A stretch of 52,540 bases of DNA from Mangrovicoccus sp. HB161399 (GTDB lineage Bacteria > Pseudomonadota > Alphaproteobacteria > Rhodobacterales > Rhodobacteraceae): positions 1 through 52,540 of the forward strand of contig NZ_JAATVU010000039.1 in assembly GCF_013184745.1 (NCBI RefSeq), read 5' to 3'. Below the pieces are notes generated by a model, which was not told the origin of the DNA, did no database searches, and saw nothing but the letters and a program-made list of their open reading frames with translations. The position numbers and the translations under genes are program-made. Shown piece after piece: positions 16,181-24,812 of the stretch. Numbering within the stretch: the stretch's first letter is position 1; each line of letters opens with the position of its first letter.

Positions 16181-16894
16181 TTAAAGAATTATCAGCCCGT
16201 GGCTGAGCGCGAGCGCAACGGCATGGGTCGTGTTCTGCGCCCCGAGCTTCAGCCGCGCCGCCTCGATATAGACCCGCAGCGTATGCTCGGAGATGCCGAG
16301 CGTTTCCGAGGCCTGGCCGCGCGACTGGCCGTTGGCGAGCAGGCTCAGCGCGTCGACTTCCCTGGGCGAAAGCTGTCGGCCGAGCGTGCGGTCATCGGGG
16401 CCGCCGAATTCCAGCGCCTTCTGGTTCATGAAGTGGGAAACCAGCAGGAGGTCGCTCAGATGGTCGCTGGTGAAGCGCTGCCAGCTGTCATCCCCTGCCT
16501 TGGCACTGACGGTGAACATGGCGAACTGGCCGTTGGGCCCGCGGATCGGGACCGAGAGCCCCTGGTTGCCGACGCCGGCGGAGATCGCCTCGCCGAGGAA
16601 ACTTCGGGCGGACTTTCCGCTCCAGTCCAGCTGCTTCCAATTGACCGGGTGGAACCTCTGGTAGCAGCCCTGCACAACCGGATCGATGCGGGCATAGTCC
16701 TTCTCGATGTAGCGGCCGACCCAGTCCTCGCCATAGGTGAGCGCCGCATAGGGTTCCTCTGACTGGTTGACGGAGTGATAGACGACGTGATCGACGTCGT
16801 AGTGGTCGCGCAGCAGGAAAACCGCGTCCTGCAGGTCAGCTCGGCTGCTTGCCTCCTGCAACCTGGCAATCAGTGTCTCGAGCTTCCCGTTCAT
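16181..16894 (-). CDS. luxR: LuxR-family quorum-sensing regulator
   Basis: A 237-residue regulator with an N-terminal autoinducer-binding domain that keeps the ligand-pocket signature Trp58, Tyr62, Asp71, Pro72 and Trp91 (DWVGRYIEKDYARIDPVV). A C-terminal GerE-type helix-turn-helix (LSPREVDALSLLANGQSRGQ, ISEHTLRVYIEAARLKLGA, about 172-228) follows. The ATG at 16894 gives the usual LuxR length; an in-frame ATG at 16948 would add an atypical tail. It sits upstream of luxI and should respond to its product. The 5-prime end overlaps a small upstream ORF by 59 bases in another frame. Confidence 0.9.
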   Translation of the reverse strand: MNGKLETLIARLQEASSRADLQDAVFLLRDHYDVDHVVYHSVNQSEEPYAALTYGEDWVGRYIEKDYARIDPVVQGCYQRFHPVNWKQLDWSGKSARSFLGEAISAGVGNQGLSVPIRGPNGQFAMFTVSAKAGDDSWQRFTSDHLSDLLLVSHFMNQKALEFGGPDDRTLGRQLSPREVDALSLLANGQSRGQASETLGISEHTLRVYIEAARLKLGAQNTTHAVALALSHGLIIL

Positions 16895-17048
16895 GGTCCA
16901 TCCCGGGTTCGCGACCTCGATGCGCCGCGAGGTCGGCAGCGGCGACAATCAGAGTGTCGTCGAGCTGTTCGGACAAGGCGAACATGCCGTTCTGCTGAGC
17001 AAAGCTCCTGAGATCCGAGAGGACGTCCAACACCCATTCTTGTTGCAT
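16836..17048 (-). CDS. Small protein preceding luxR
   Basis: A 70-residue protein whose first 45 residues (WVLDVLSDLRSFAQQNG, MFALSEQLDDTLIVAAADLA) look like a compact two-helix domain. Short proteins with a similar start are, as I recall, found next to luxR genes in other Rhodobacteraceae. The 3-prime third overlaps the start of luxR in another frame and reads less protein-like, so translation termination here may be coupled to luxR initiation. The function is unknown. No strong ribosome-binding site is visible. Confidence 0.6.
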   Translation of the reverse strand: MQQEWVLDVLSDLRSFAQQNGMFALSEQLDDTLIVAAADLAAHRGREPGMDHEREARDTDCQVAGGKQPS

Positions 17049-17275
17049 TAGAGGATTCCCAGTCAGTGGTTAACAGAAGATTAATACAACTCTAGCACGA
17101 ACGCGATTGACCCGAAAACTCACGGGATTTCCCTCCCCAGAAATAGCGGGGCCCGTTTTTTCAACTTCCTGACAATCAACGGCATGGATCTCCGGCCCTC
17201 CGTTCGGACGGGCGGCGCGGCGGTTCCGCGGCCATTCCCGCTCCCGTCTGTCGCACGGCGAAGTTAAGATCGCGC

Positions 17276-17304
17276 AAAAAAAGGGCCGCCCCGGCGGGCA
17301 GCCC
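17276..17304 (-). terminator. Rho-independent terminator of ccr
   Basis: On the minus strand a GC-rich hairpin (17304-17283, outer arms GGGCTGCC and GGGCGGCCC) is followed directly by seven T residues (17282-17276). It lies 25 bases after the ccr stop and points the right way. It also separates ccr from the luxR/luxI unit downstream. Confidence 0.75.
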
Positions 17305-17329
17305 CCAAATTTGCGCGCAGATGCGGCGC

Positions 17330-18622
17330 TCAGGTGGTCGGGCGCGCCTCCAGCGCGTCCTCGAAGGTCCGCAGGCCGGTCTTCGGCGCCTGGACAAGCA
17401 CCGACATGTTGCCCGGCTTGTGCTGGTTGCGCAGCATCTTCATGTGCGCGTCCGGGATCTCCGCCCAGGGGAAGACCTCGGACATCACCGGATCGAGGCG
17501 GCGCTCGATCATCAGCTTGTTGGCCGCCGAAGCCTGCTTGAGATGGGCGAAGTGGCTGCCCTGCAGGCGCTTCTGGTGCATCCACATGTAGCGCACGTCG
17601 AAGGTGCAGTTGAAGCCGGTCGTGCCCGCGCAGATCACCACCATGCCGCCCTTCTTGCAGACGAAGGTCGAGACCGGGAAGGTCGACTCGCCGGGATGCT
17701 CGAACACGATGTCGACGTTGTTGCCCTTGCCGGTGATGTCCCAGATCGCCTTGCCGAACTTGCGGACCTCGTTGAACCAGGTCTTGTATTCCGGCGTGTT
17801 GACCGTCGGCAGCTGGCCCCAGCAGTTGAAATCCTTGCGGTTCAACACGCCCTTGGCGCCCAGCCCCATCACGAAGTCGCGCTTGTCCTCGTCCGAGATC
17901 ACCGCGATCGCATTGGCGCCGGCCGTGTTGATCAGCTGGATCGCGTAGGAGCCGAGGCCGCCCGAGGCGCCCCAGACCAGCACGTTGTGCCCGGGCTTCA
18001 GCTCGTGCGGCTCATGGCCGAACAGCATCCGGTAGGCGGTGGCGAGTGTCAGCGTGTAGCAGGCGGACTCCTCCCAGGTCAGGTGCCTGGGCCGCGGCAT
18101 GAGCTGCTGCGCCTGCACGCGGGTGAACTGCGCGAAGGAGCCGTCCGGCGTCTCGTAGCCCCAGATCCGCTGGGTCGGCGAGAACATCGGGTCGCCGCCG
18201 TTGCATTCCTCGTCGTCGCCGTCGTCCTGGTTGCAGTGGATCACCACCTCGTCGCCGACTTTCCAGCGCTTCACCCGGTCGCCCACCGCCCAGACGATGC
18301 CCGAGGCGTCGGACCCGGCGATGTGATAGGGTTCGCCATGGCCGTCGAAGGGCGAGATCGGCACGCCGAGACCGGCCCAGATGCCATTGTAGTTCACGCC
18401 CGCGGCCATCACCAGGACCAGCACCTCGTGGCTGTCCAGCTTCGGCACGTCGACCACCTCGACCTGGAAGGACTTGTCCGGCTCTCCGTGCCGCTCGCGG
18501 CGGATCGCCCAAGCGTACATGGATTTCGGAACATAGCCCATCGGGGGCATTTCGCCGATCTCGTAGAGGTCCTTCTCGGGCGCTTCATACGCCGCGATCG
18601 CCGGGTTGGTGTCGAGAGCCAT
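17330..18622 (-). CDS. ccr: Crotonyl-CoA carboxylase/reductase
   Basis: A 430-residue medium-chain-reductase enzyme that reductively carboxylates crotonyl-CoA to ethylmalonyl-CoA with NADPH and CO2, the committed step of the ethylmalonyl-CoA pathway. Diagnostic stretches are MGYVPKSMYAWAIRRERHG at the N-terminus, HCNQDDGDDEECNGGDPMFS near 130-150, and the nucleotide loop VWGASGGLGSYAIQL near 213. Length and the absence of the zinc-ligand Cys set fit Ccr rather than an alcohol dehydrogenase. The start at 18622 has AAGGAGG before it; the open frame extends upstream but without Ccr similarity. It is divergent from ecm, the next enzyme group of the pathway. Confidence 0.95.
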   Translation of the reverse strand: MALDTNPAIAAYEAPEKDLYEIGEMPPMGYVPKSMYAWAIRRERHGEPDKSFQVEVVDVPKLDSHEVLVLVMAAGVNYNGIWAGLGVPISPFDGHGEPYHIAGSDASGIVWAVGDRVKRWKVGDEVVIHCNQDDGDDEECNGGDPMFSPTQRIWGYETPDGSFAQFTRVQAQQLMPRPRHLTWEESACYTLTLATAYRMLFGHEPHELKPGHNVLVWGASGGLGSYAIQLINTAGANAIAVISDEDKRDFVMGLGAKGVLNRKDFNCWGQLPTVNTPEYKTWFNEVRKFGKAIWDITGKGNNVDIVFEHPGESTFPVSTFVCKKGGMVVICAGTTGFNCTFDVRYMWMHQKRLQGSHFAHLKQASAANKLMIERRLDPVMSEVFPWAEIPDAHMKMLRNQHKPGNMSVLVQAPKTGLRTFEDALEARPTT

Positions 18623-19048
18623 CAGAGCCTCCTTGATAGAACAGTCGTGCCGCACTGCGGAAAGATGCGTCTCCCCGCTCTCTAGAGGGTCCCGCGCAAC
18701 TTCGCAATCAGGAAATCGAACTTTTTGAAATTTTATGTCTTCGATCATCGGCAACATTGCCAGATCAGCCGCGACCCTGCGCATTCGCGCCGGACCGCGG
18801 GCAAAAACATCCCGCAACAGCAAGATCACGTTCCCAGGGACCGCACATCCTGTACCATAGTGCAGAATCGCCCTGTTTGCGCGGAACATCTCCGTCAAGG
18901 CGCGGAAAGCGTCCGGAAAGCGCTGCAGGCCGCCCCTGCGGCAACTTCCCCGCCCCGCCGCAACGCGGCGAATTGACAGGGACACTTTATTCCGACTATC
19001 AGGCTTGTGACGCATGATTATTGCTCAGAAATGAATCGCGAGGCCCCC
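18623..19048. promoter_or_regulatory. Divergent ccr/ecm control region
   Basis: This 426-base gap separates two EMC-pathway genes and must hold both promoters. Visible elements are AACTTCGCAA at 18698-18707, one base off the AACTTTGCAA core of RamB sites described in actinobacteria, and the inverted repeat GGCAA-CA-TTGCC at 18750-18761. An AT-rich patch around 18716-18740 could hold the ccr promoter. RamB-type regulators are reported to control ccr in Paracoccus. No gene is evident inside. Confidence 0.5.
18973..19002 (+). promoter_or_regulatory. Candidate sigma-70 promoter of ecm
   Basis: A perfect -35 hexamer TTGACA at 18973-18978 is followed after 17-18 bases by CTATCA/TATCAG, a moderate -10. 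It lies about 47 bases before the ecm start codon. It is the best promoter match in this gap. Confidence 0.5.
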
Positions 19049-21016
19049 ATGACCGACGCACAGAAAGACAAGCCCTGGCTCTTCCGCACCTATGCCGGCC
19101 ATTCCACGGCCAAGGCATCGAACGCGCTCTACCGGACCAACCTGGCCAAGGGACAGACCGGGCTTTCGGTCGCCTTCGACCTGCCGACCCAGACCGGCTA
19201 TGACAGCGACCACGAGCTGGCCAGGGGCGAGGTCGGCAAGGTCGGCGTGCCGGTCAGCCATCTGGGCGACATGCGCGCGCTGTTCGAGGACATCCCGCTA
19301 GAGCAGATGAACACCTCGATGACGATCAACGCGACGGCGCCCTGGCTGCTCGCGCTCTATGTCGCCACCGCCGAGGAGCAGGGCGCGGACATTTCCAAGC
19401 TGCAGGGCACGGTGCAGAACGACCTGATCAAGGAATACCTGTCGCGCGGCACCTATGTCTGCCCGCCCAAGCCCTCGATCAACATGATCACCGACGTGGC
19501 GGCCTACTGCTACCAGCACATCCCGAAATGGAACCCGATGAACGTGTGTTCCTACCACCTGCAGGAGGCCGGCGCGACGCCGGAGCAGGAGCTGGCCTTC
19601 GCGCTGGCCACCGCCTGCGCGGTGCTCGACGACGTCAAGGACAAGGTCCCGGCCGAGGATTTCCCGGTCGTGGTCGGCCGCATCAGCTTCTTCGTGAATG
19701 CGGGCATCCGCTTCGTGACCGAGATGTGCAAGATGCGCGCCTTCGTCGATCTCTGGGACGAGATCTGCGCGCACCGCTACCACGTGGCCGACATAAAGTA
19801 CCGCCGCTTCCGCTATGGCGTGCAGGTGAACTCGCTCGGCCTGACCGAGCAGCAGCCCGAGAACAACGTCTACCGGATCCTGATCGAGATGCTGGCGGTG
19901 ACACTGTCGAAGAAGGCGCGCGCCCGCGCCGTGCAGCTGCCCGCCTGGAACGAGGCGCTCGGCCTGCCGCGGCCCTGGGACCAGCAATGGTCCCTGAGGA
20001 TGCAGCAGATCATGGCCTACGAAACCGACCTGCTGGAATACAACGACATCTTCGACCACAACCCGGCGATCGAGGACAAGGTCCACGAGCTCAAGGAAGG
20101 CGCCCGCGCCGAGTTGGCCAATATCGACGCGATGGGCGGGGCGATCGCCGCGATCGAATACATGAAGAGCCGGCTGGTGGAATCGAATGCCGACCGGATC
20201 AACCAGATCGAGAAGGGCGAAACCGTGGTGGTCGGGGTGAACCGCTGGACCGAGGGGGCGCCCTCGCCGCTGATGGGCGCCGACGGCGGCATCATGACTG
20301 TCGATCCGGCGGTCGAAGCCGAGCAGATCGGGCGGCTGGAGGCCTGGCGCGCCGACCGCGACGCGGCCGCAGTGCAGGCCGCGCTCGAAGGGCTGCGCAA
20401 GGCGGCCGAAACCGGCGAGAACATCATGCCGCCCTCGATCGCGGCGGCCAAGGCGGGCGTGACCACCGGCGAATGGGCGGGCGTCATGCGCCAGGTGCAT
20501 GGCCAGTACCGCGGCCCGACCGGGGTCTCGGCGGCCATGTCGAACAAGACCGAGGGGCTTGATGACATCCGCGCCGCGGTCGATGCCGCCTCGGACAAGC
20601 TGGGGCGCCGCCTGCGCTTCCTGATGGGCAAGCCCGGCCTCGACGGGCACTCCAACGGCGCCGAGCAGATCGTGTTCCGCGCCCGCGACTGCGGGATGGA
20701 AATCGACTATGCCGGCATCCGTCTGACCCCGGACGAGATCATCGCCGCCGCGAAGGAGAAGGAGCCGCATGTCATCGGCCTGTCGATCCTCTCGGGCAGC
20801 CATATCCCGCTGGTCAAGGACCTGATGGCCAAGCTGCCCGGCGCGGGGCTGGGCCATATCCCGGTCATGGTCGGCGGCATCATCCCCGACGACGATGCCG
20901 AGGCGCTGAAGGCGATGGGCGTGGCGCGGGTCTACACGCCGAAGGATTTCGAGCTGAACCGCATCATGTCCGACATCGTGGCTCTGGCCCGGCCGAAAAG
21001 CGTCGCCGCCGAGTGA
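19049..21016 (+). CDS. ecm: Ethylmalonyl-CoA mutase (coenzyme B12-dependent)
   Basis: A 655-residue mutase converting (2R)-ethylmalonyl-CoA to (2S)-methylsuccinyl-CoA. The large domain shows PWLFRTYAGHSTAKASNALY, SVAFDLPTQTGYDSDHELA and MNTSMTINATAPW. The C-terminal cobalamin domain carries the D-x-H-x-x-G motif as DGHSNG near residue 531, with SILSGSH and VMVGGIIP downstream. It is shorter than methylmalonyl-CoA mutase large subunits, as expected for Ecm, and it lies opposite ccr. The ATG at 19049 (GCGAGG six bases before it) gives the family-like N-terminus; in-frame ATG at 19031 is an alternative. Confidence 0.95.
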   Translation: MTDAQKDKPWLFRTYAGHSTAKASNALYRTNLAKGQTGLSVAFDLPTQTGYDSDHELARGEVGKVGVPVSHLGDMRALFEDIPLEQMNTSMTINATAPWLLALYVATAEEQGADISKLQGTVQNDLIKEYLSRGTYVCPPKPSINMITDVAAYCYQHIPKWNPMNVCSYHLQEAGATPEQELAFALATACAVLDDVKDKVPAEDFPVVVGRISFFVNAGIRFVTEMCKMRAFVDLWDEICAHRYHVADIKYRRFRYGVQVNSLGLTEQQPENNVYRILIEMLAVTLSKKARARAVQLPAWNEALGLPRPWDQQWSLRMQQIMAYETDLLEYNDIFDHNPAIEDKVHELKEGARAELANIDAMGGAIAAIEYMKSRLVESNADRINQIEKGETVVVGVNRWTEGAPSPLMGADGGIMTVDPAVEAEQIGRLEAWRADRDAAAVQAALEGLRKAAETGENIMPPSIAAAKAGVTTGEWAGVMRQVHGQYRGPTGVSAAMSNKTEGLDDIRAAVDAASDKLGRRLRFLMGKPGLDGHSNGAEQIVFRARDCGMEIDYAGIRLTPDEIIAAAKEKEPHVIGLSILSGSHIPLVKDLMAKLPGAGLGHIPVMVGGIIPDDDAEALKAMGVARVYTPKDFELNRIMSDIVALARPKSVAAE

Positions 21017-21022
21017 CGGCCC

Positions 21023-21063
21023 CTCCGGCCTCCCGGTGCCCGCATGCGCCCCGGAGGCCGGAG
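21023..21063. terminator. Bidirectional terminator-like hairpin after ecm
   Basis: CTCCGGCCTCC (21023-21033) is perfectly complementary to GGAGGCCGGAG (21053-21063), an 11 bp stem with a 19-base loop. It fills the gap between convergent stop codons. No T-tract follows, so efficiency is uncertain. Confidence 0.55.
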
Positions 21064-21064
21064 T

Positions 21065-21574
21065 TCACTCCGCCAGCTGCACCCGCAGCGCCGCCTTGCA
21101 GTCCGGGCAGACGCAATGCTCCGAGGGCATGAAGACACGGCCCGGATCGGCAACCGGATCGATCCAGGCGCCCTCCACGAGGAAGCGGCAGCAGACCGAG
21201 CAGCGCGGGGCGCTGACCGCCCCTTCGCCGGACACATCCTCGCCGATGTCGCGGATCACCGCGCTCCAGACCAGGCAGTGGATCAGCAGCAGGCCCTTGC
21301 CGCACGGCTCCGTCCGCATCCGGAAGCGCCGCGCCCGGTAGGGGCTGTCGCAGCGGTAGCTGCTCTCGAAGCCCTCGCCGGTGCGGCGCACATGGAAGAA
21401 TATGGCGCCGAGATAGGAACTCATGCCGATACCCTCGACGAAATCCCAGATCGGGCGGCCCTGGACCGCCTTCGACAGCGACCGCGTGCTGCCGTTGTCC
21501 AGGGCGAACCGGTCCCAGTCGCCACCGCATTCGGCGATCCGCTCGCGTTCATCGAGGCGATAGAAGCTCTGCAT
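21065..21574 (-). CDS. PAS-like protein with C-terminal Cys cluster, unknown function
   Basis: A 169-residue protein. The N-terminal 110 residues ([45 protein letters not shown]) have the strand-helix pattern of a small PAS-like sensory domain known from alphaproteobacterial uncharacterised proteins. The C-terminal part has C-S-V-C-C near 125 and C-V-C-P-D-C near 157, a likely zinc or iron-sulfur site. The ATG at 21574 follows GGAG at good spacing. It is convergent with ecm and divergent from deoD. A redox- or ligand-sensing role is only an inference. Confidence 0.65.
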   Translation of the reverse strand: MQSFYRLDERERIAECGGDWDRFALDNGSTRSLSKAVQGRPIWDFVEGIGMSSYLGAIFFHVRRTGEGFESSYRCDSPYRARRFRMRTEPCGKGLLLIHCLVWSAVIRDIGEDVSGEGAVSAPRCSVCCRFLVEGAWIDPVADPGRVFMPSEHCVCPDCKAALRVQLAE

Positions 21575-21833
21575 GCATGCGTCTCCGATCGGACCGGCAC
21601 CAAACTCGCCGGGACCATCGCTTCCCATGGCAGTCCATGCGGCGGACAAGGATGAACAGTGCCACGGATCAATTGGCACACAAACATGGATTTCCGATGC
21701 ATATATCGGGAGCACCGCCGGGCGGGCCCGCTGCCGCAGAGCTGCCTGCGAGGTTGCAAGCGCCTTGCGCCGGCGGCACTCTGCGCTGGAGAAGGGCCGC
21801 CCGGCGGCCGGCCTGACCGAGCAAGGAGTTCCC

Positions 21834-22538
21834 ATGTCCATCCATATCGGCGCCAAGCCCGGCGAGATTGCCGAGACCGTCCTGATGCCCGGCGATCCGC
21901 TCCGGGCGAAATGGGCGGCCGAGACCTTCCTGCAGGATGCCGTCTGCATCAACGAGGTGCGCGGCATGCTGGGCTTCACCGGCACCTGGAAGGGCAACCG
22001 CGTGACGATCCAGGGATCGGGCATGGGGATGCCGTCGCTGTCGATCTATGCCAACGAGCTGATCCGCGACTACGGCGCGAAGACGCTGGTCCGCATCGGC
22101 TCCTGCGGCGCGATGCAGGACAGCGTCGCCTTGCGCGACATCGTCATCGGCATGGCCTGCACCGCGATGTCGACGCCGTCGCTGGGCTTCTTCAGGGAGC
22201 TGAGCTTTGCGCCCTGCGCCGATTACGGGCTCCTGCGCGCTGCCGCGGATGCCGCAGCGGCACGCGGCACGCCCACGCATGTGGGCAACATCTATTCGGC
22301 CGACGTCTTCTATGACGAGCGTCCCGACCTGAACGAGCAGATGACCCGCCACGGCGTGCTGGCCGTCGAGATGGAGGCGGCCGAGCTCTATACCGTTGCC
22401 GCGCGCTTCGGCTGCCGCGCCCTTGCCATCCTCACCGTCAGCGATCACCTTCTGCGCGGGGAGGCCCTCCCCTCGGCAGACCGCCAGACCAGCTTCGGCG
22501 ACATGGTCGAGATCGCGCTCGAGGCAGCATTTTCGTAA
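21834..22538 (+). CDS. deoD: Purine-nucleoside phosphorylase, DeoD type
   Basis: A 234-residue hexameric-type phosphorylase: [24 protein letters not shown] at the N-terminus, [16 protein letters not shown] near 62, VRIGSCGAM near 87, and the catalytic Asp in [11 protein letters not shown] near 204. It cleaves purine (deoxy)ribonucleosides with phosphate. AAGGAG precedes the ATG. It forms an apparent two-gene unit with the aldo/keto reductase 13 bases downstream. A BMP-type importer elsewhere in the window could supply its substrates, but the two loci are far apart. Confidence 0.94.
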   Translation: MSIHIGAKPGEIAETVLMPGDPLRAKWAAETFLQDAVCINEVRGMLGFTGTWKGNRVTIQGSGMGMPSLSIYANELIRDYGAKTLVRIGSCGAMQDSVALRDIVIGMACTAMSTPSLGFFRELSFAPCADYGLLRAAADAAAARGTPTHVGNIYSADVFYDERPDLNEQMTRHGVLAVEMEAAELYTVAARFGCRALAILTVSDHLLRGEALPSADRQTSFGDMVEIALEAAFS

Positions 22539-22551
22539 GAGGTAGGACCAC

Positions 22552-23535
22552 ATGCAGAAACGCAAGCTGGGGGCAGCAGGCCCCGAAGTCGGGGCGATCG
22601 GCCTCGGCTGCATGAGCTTTGCCGGATTCTTCGGAACGGCGGATGACGAGGTCTCTCTGGCCTGTCTCGACGCCGCCGTGGAGGCGGGCATCGATTTCTG
22701 GGACACGTCGAACATCTACGGCATGGGCCGCTCGGAACGGGTGATCGGCCGCTACCTGGCGGAGAGGAAGCCCGATGTGGTGCTGGCCTCGAAGGTCGGC
22801 ATCGTTCCCGGCCCGCCGCGCAGCTTCGACAATTCCGAGGACCATATCCGCAGCGAACTGGAAGCCTCGCTGGAACGGCTGGGCCGCTCGAAGCTGGAAC
22901 TCTACTACATCCACCGCCGCGAAGCGGAGCGCCCGGTGGAAGAGGTCGCCGAGACCATGGGCAAACTGATCCAGGAAGGCCTGATCGACGCCTGGGGCCT
23001 TTCCGAGATCGCGCCCTCGACGCTGCGCCGCGCGCATGCTGTCGTGCCGGTGGCGGCAGTGCAGAACGAATATTCGCTCTGGACCCGCCAGCCCGAGCTG
23101 GGCCTGATCCGCACCTGCGAAGAGCTGGGCGTGGCCTTCATCCCGTTCTCGCCGCTCGCCCGCGGCATGTTCGGCCAGGCCCCGGTCGCGCCGGAGACCT
23201 TCGCCGACACCGATTTCCGCAAGACCAACCCGCGCTTCACCCAGCCGAATTTCGGCCATAACGAGGCGCAGATCGCGGAATTCCGAAGCTATTGCGCGGC
23301 GAAGGGCTGGACGGTCTCGGCGGCAGCGCTGGCCTGGGTGCTGGAAAAGGGCGGGCACCTGATCCCGATCCCCGGCACCCGCACGGCGGAGCATCTGCGC
23401 GAATGGCTGGGCGCGCTGGAGATCGCCTTCACCGGGGAAGAGCGTGCCGACATCGACCGCATCCTGCCCGCGGGCTTTGCCCATGGCGACCGCTACGGCG
23501 ACCACCAGATCGTCGGCGTCGAGCGCTATTGCTGA
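22552..23535 (+). CDS. Aldo/keto reductase
   Basis: A 327-residue NADPH-dependent oxidoreductase of the AKR superfamily (YghZ/Tas-like group). The catalytic tetrad is visible as Asp51 and Tyr56 in FWDTSNIYG, Lys81 in LASKVG and His121 in YYIHRR. The cofactor-binding end IPIPGTRTAEHLREW lies near residue 275. Substrate unknown. It ends in a convergent terminator shared with the DUF1989 gene. Confidence 0.92.
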   Translation: MQKRKLGAAGPEVGAIGLGCMSFAGFFGTADDEVSLACLDAAVEAGIDFWDTSNIYGMGRSERVIGRYLAERKPDVVLASKVGIVPGPPRSFDNSEDHIRSELEASLERLGRSKLELYYIHRREAERPVEEVAETMGKLIQEGLIDAWGLSEIAPSTLRRAHAVVPVAAVQNEYSLWTRQPELGLIRTCEELGVAFIPFSPLARGMFGQAPVAPETFADTDFRKTNPRFTQPNFGHNEAQIAEFRSYCAAKGWTVSAAALAWVLEKGGHLIPIPGTRTAEHLREWLGALEIAFTGEERADIDRILPAGFAHGDRYGDHQIVGVERYC

Positions 23536-23543
23536 ACCTGGCA

Positions 23544-23566
23544 GTGGAGAACCCAGGGTTCTCCAC
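23544..23566. terminator. Bidirectional terminator-like palindrome
   Basis: GTGGAGAACCC at 23544-23554 and GGGTTCTCCAC at 23556-23566 form a perfect inverted repeat in the 57-base gap between two convergent genes. The palindrome has no T-tract but its position suits a shared transcript end. Confidence 0.6.
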
Positions 23567-23592
23567 GCCTCTCCTGCGCCCCTGCCCCGGGC

Positions 23593-24423
23593 TCACAGCC
23601 CGTGGCTGCGGTCGTAGCCGCTGGCCCGGCTTTCCGGCCAGTCCGCCGCGGGTCCGTAGATTTCGATCTTGAGCGGATGGCACTGGGCGGCATCGGAGGA
23701 ATGCTCCGCCCCGCAATCGCCGCCCGGACAGGCGCTGAGCGCGCCCAGCAGGTCCATCTCGGCGAAGAATTCAAGATAGTCGCCCGGCCGGACCGGCGAG
23801 GCCTTCATGAAGTATTGGCCGGTGTCGCGGGTGAAGCCGGTGCACATGAAGACGTTCAGCACGTCATGGACGAAGGGTTCGGCCTCCGCGAGGCTCATGC
23901 CGGTTTCGGCGGCCAGCGCGCGGGTCAGGTTCGAATGGCAGCAATGGTGGTACTGCCCGCCCGAGAGAAGGCTGTGGGTGTAGGGATCGCAGCGCGTGCC
24001 GATCACGTCGTGGACCGAGCCGCCATCGGCATCGATCCCGTACCAGCCCAGCGTGTCGGCGGTGATCGCCGCCATCGGGCGCAGCGCGGGAAAGCTCGAC
24101 CACATCCGGTCGCCGACGGTCAGGTGCGTGCCGTGCAGCGCGCGGGTCTTGCCGGAATAGAACCGCTCGGACAGGTCATGGGCATTCCAGAGGTTGAAAT
24201 CGCCGACCTGCGGTCCTTCGACCGAGACAATGCGGAAAACCTGGCCCTTCGCGACGCGGAAGCAGGCGGCGTCGCGCGCGGGCACGGTCACCTCGTCCAG
24301 CAGCTGCATCTTCTCCCGCGCCGCGGACATTGCGGCAAGGTCGGGACGGGGCAGAGTGTCGTCGGGATAGCAGATCACCGCGGGGCGCGCGCGGCGCAGG
24401 GCGGCATCGTCTGGCTCGGTCAT
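23593..24423 (-). CDS. DUF1989 family protein (urea carboxylase-associated)
   Basis: A 276-residue protein of the DUF1989/urea-carboxylase-associated family, recognised by VPARDAACFRVAKGQVFRIV, the GDFNLWNAHDLSERF segment, GTHLTVGDRMWSSFPALRPM and the Cys/His-rich CDPYTHSLLSGGQYHHCCHSN. Relatives accompany urea carboxylase or amino-acid uptake genes, and some take part in aminomethyl transfer-like or guanidine/urea-related chemistry; none of these partners is present here. The gene stands alone with a small ORF 84 bases upstream. Confidence 0.85.
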   Translation of the reverse strand: MTEPDDAALRRARPAVICYPDDTLPRPDLAAMSAAREKMQLLDEVTVPARDAACFRVAKGQVFRIVSVEGPQVGDFNLWNAHDLSERFYSGKTRALHGTHLTVGDRMWSSFPALRPMAAITADTLGWYGIDADGGSVHDVIGTRCDPYTHSLLSGGQYHHCCHSNLTRALAAETGMSLAEAEPFVHDVLNVFMCTGFTRDTGQYFMKASPVRPGDYLEFFAEMDLLGALSACPGGDCGAEHSSDAAQCHPLKIEIYGPAADWPESRASGYDRSHGL

Positions 24424-24507
24424 TCGGGATCCCCTGAATCATAAACGCGCCCGTGAATACGGACGCGGACATAGGGGCAGTCAAGCCCGGTTTTCCGCGC
24501 CGCCGGA

Positions 24508-24657
24508 TCAGGCGGCTTCGGAATACTCGACCAGGGTCTCGTCGGTGGCAACCGCGGATTCGAGGACGGCTTCCGGCATGTAGTAGGAAATGGAGTCTTC
24601 GTAGATGGCGATGGCTTCGTCGGCGTCGAACTGGCGGGTCTGTGCAGCTTCGGTCAT
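24508..24657 (-). CDS. Small acidic protein, 49 residues, unknown function
   Basis: A 49-residue ORF (MTEAAQTRQFDADEAIAIYE, then DSISYYMPEAVLESAVATDE) with a good GAGAGG site before its ATG. It is strongly acidic, has no signal peptide or membrane span, and its composition is gene-like rather than random. No family is recognised. It precedes the DUF1989 gene on the same strand. Confidence 0.5.
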   Translation of the reverse strand: MTEAAQTRQFDADEAIAIYEDSISYYMPEAVLESAVATDETLVEYSEAA

Positions 24658-24812
24658 GGAACCTCTCACGGGGCTAATGATGGTCAACCTCCCGTGCCGA
24701 ACCATGTAGTCCAAAGCGATTGCGATGACCTCCCCCAATATTGCAATATCGCCATGCATATGCTGCACCGCAGCAGAAATTTTGTTTCACGGACGAAACG
24801 GGGCGGAAATCC

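Noticed and set aside
17321-18685. 454-codon plus-strand frame over ccr
   Set aside because: Antisense to ccr, which is identified by several diagnostic segments; no domain in the antisense translation.
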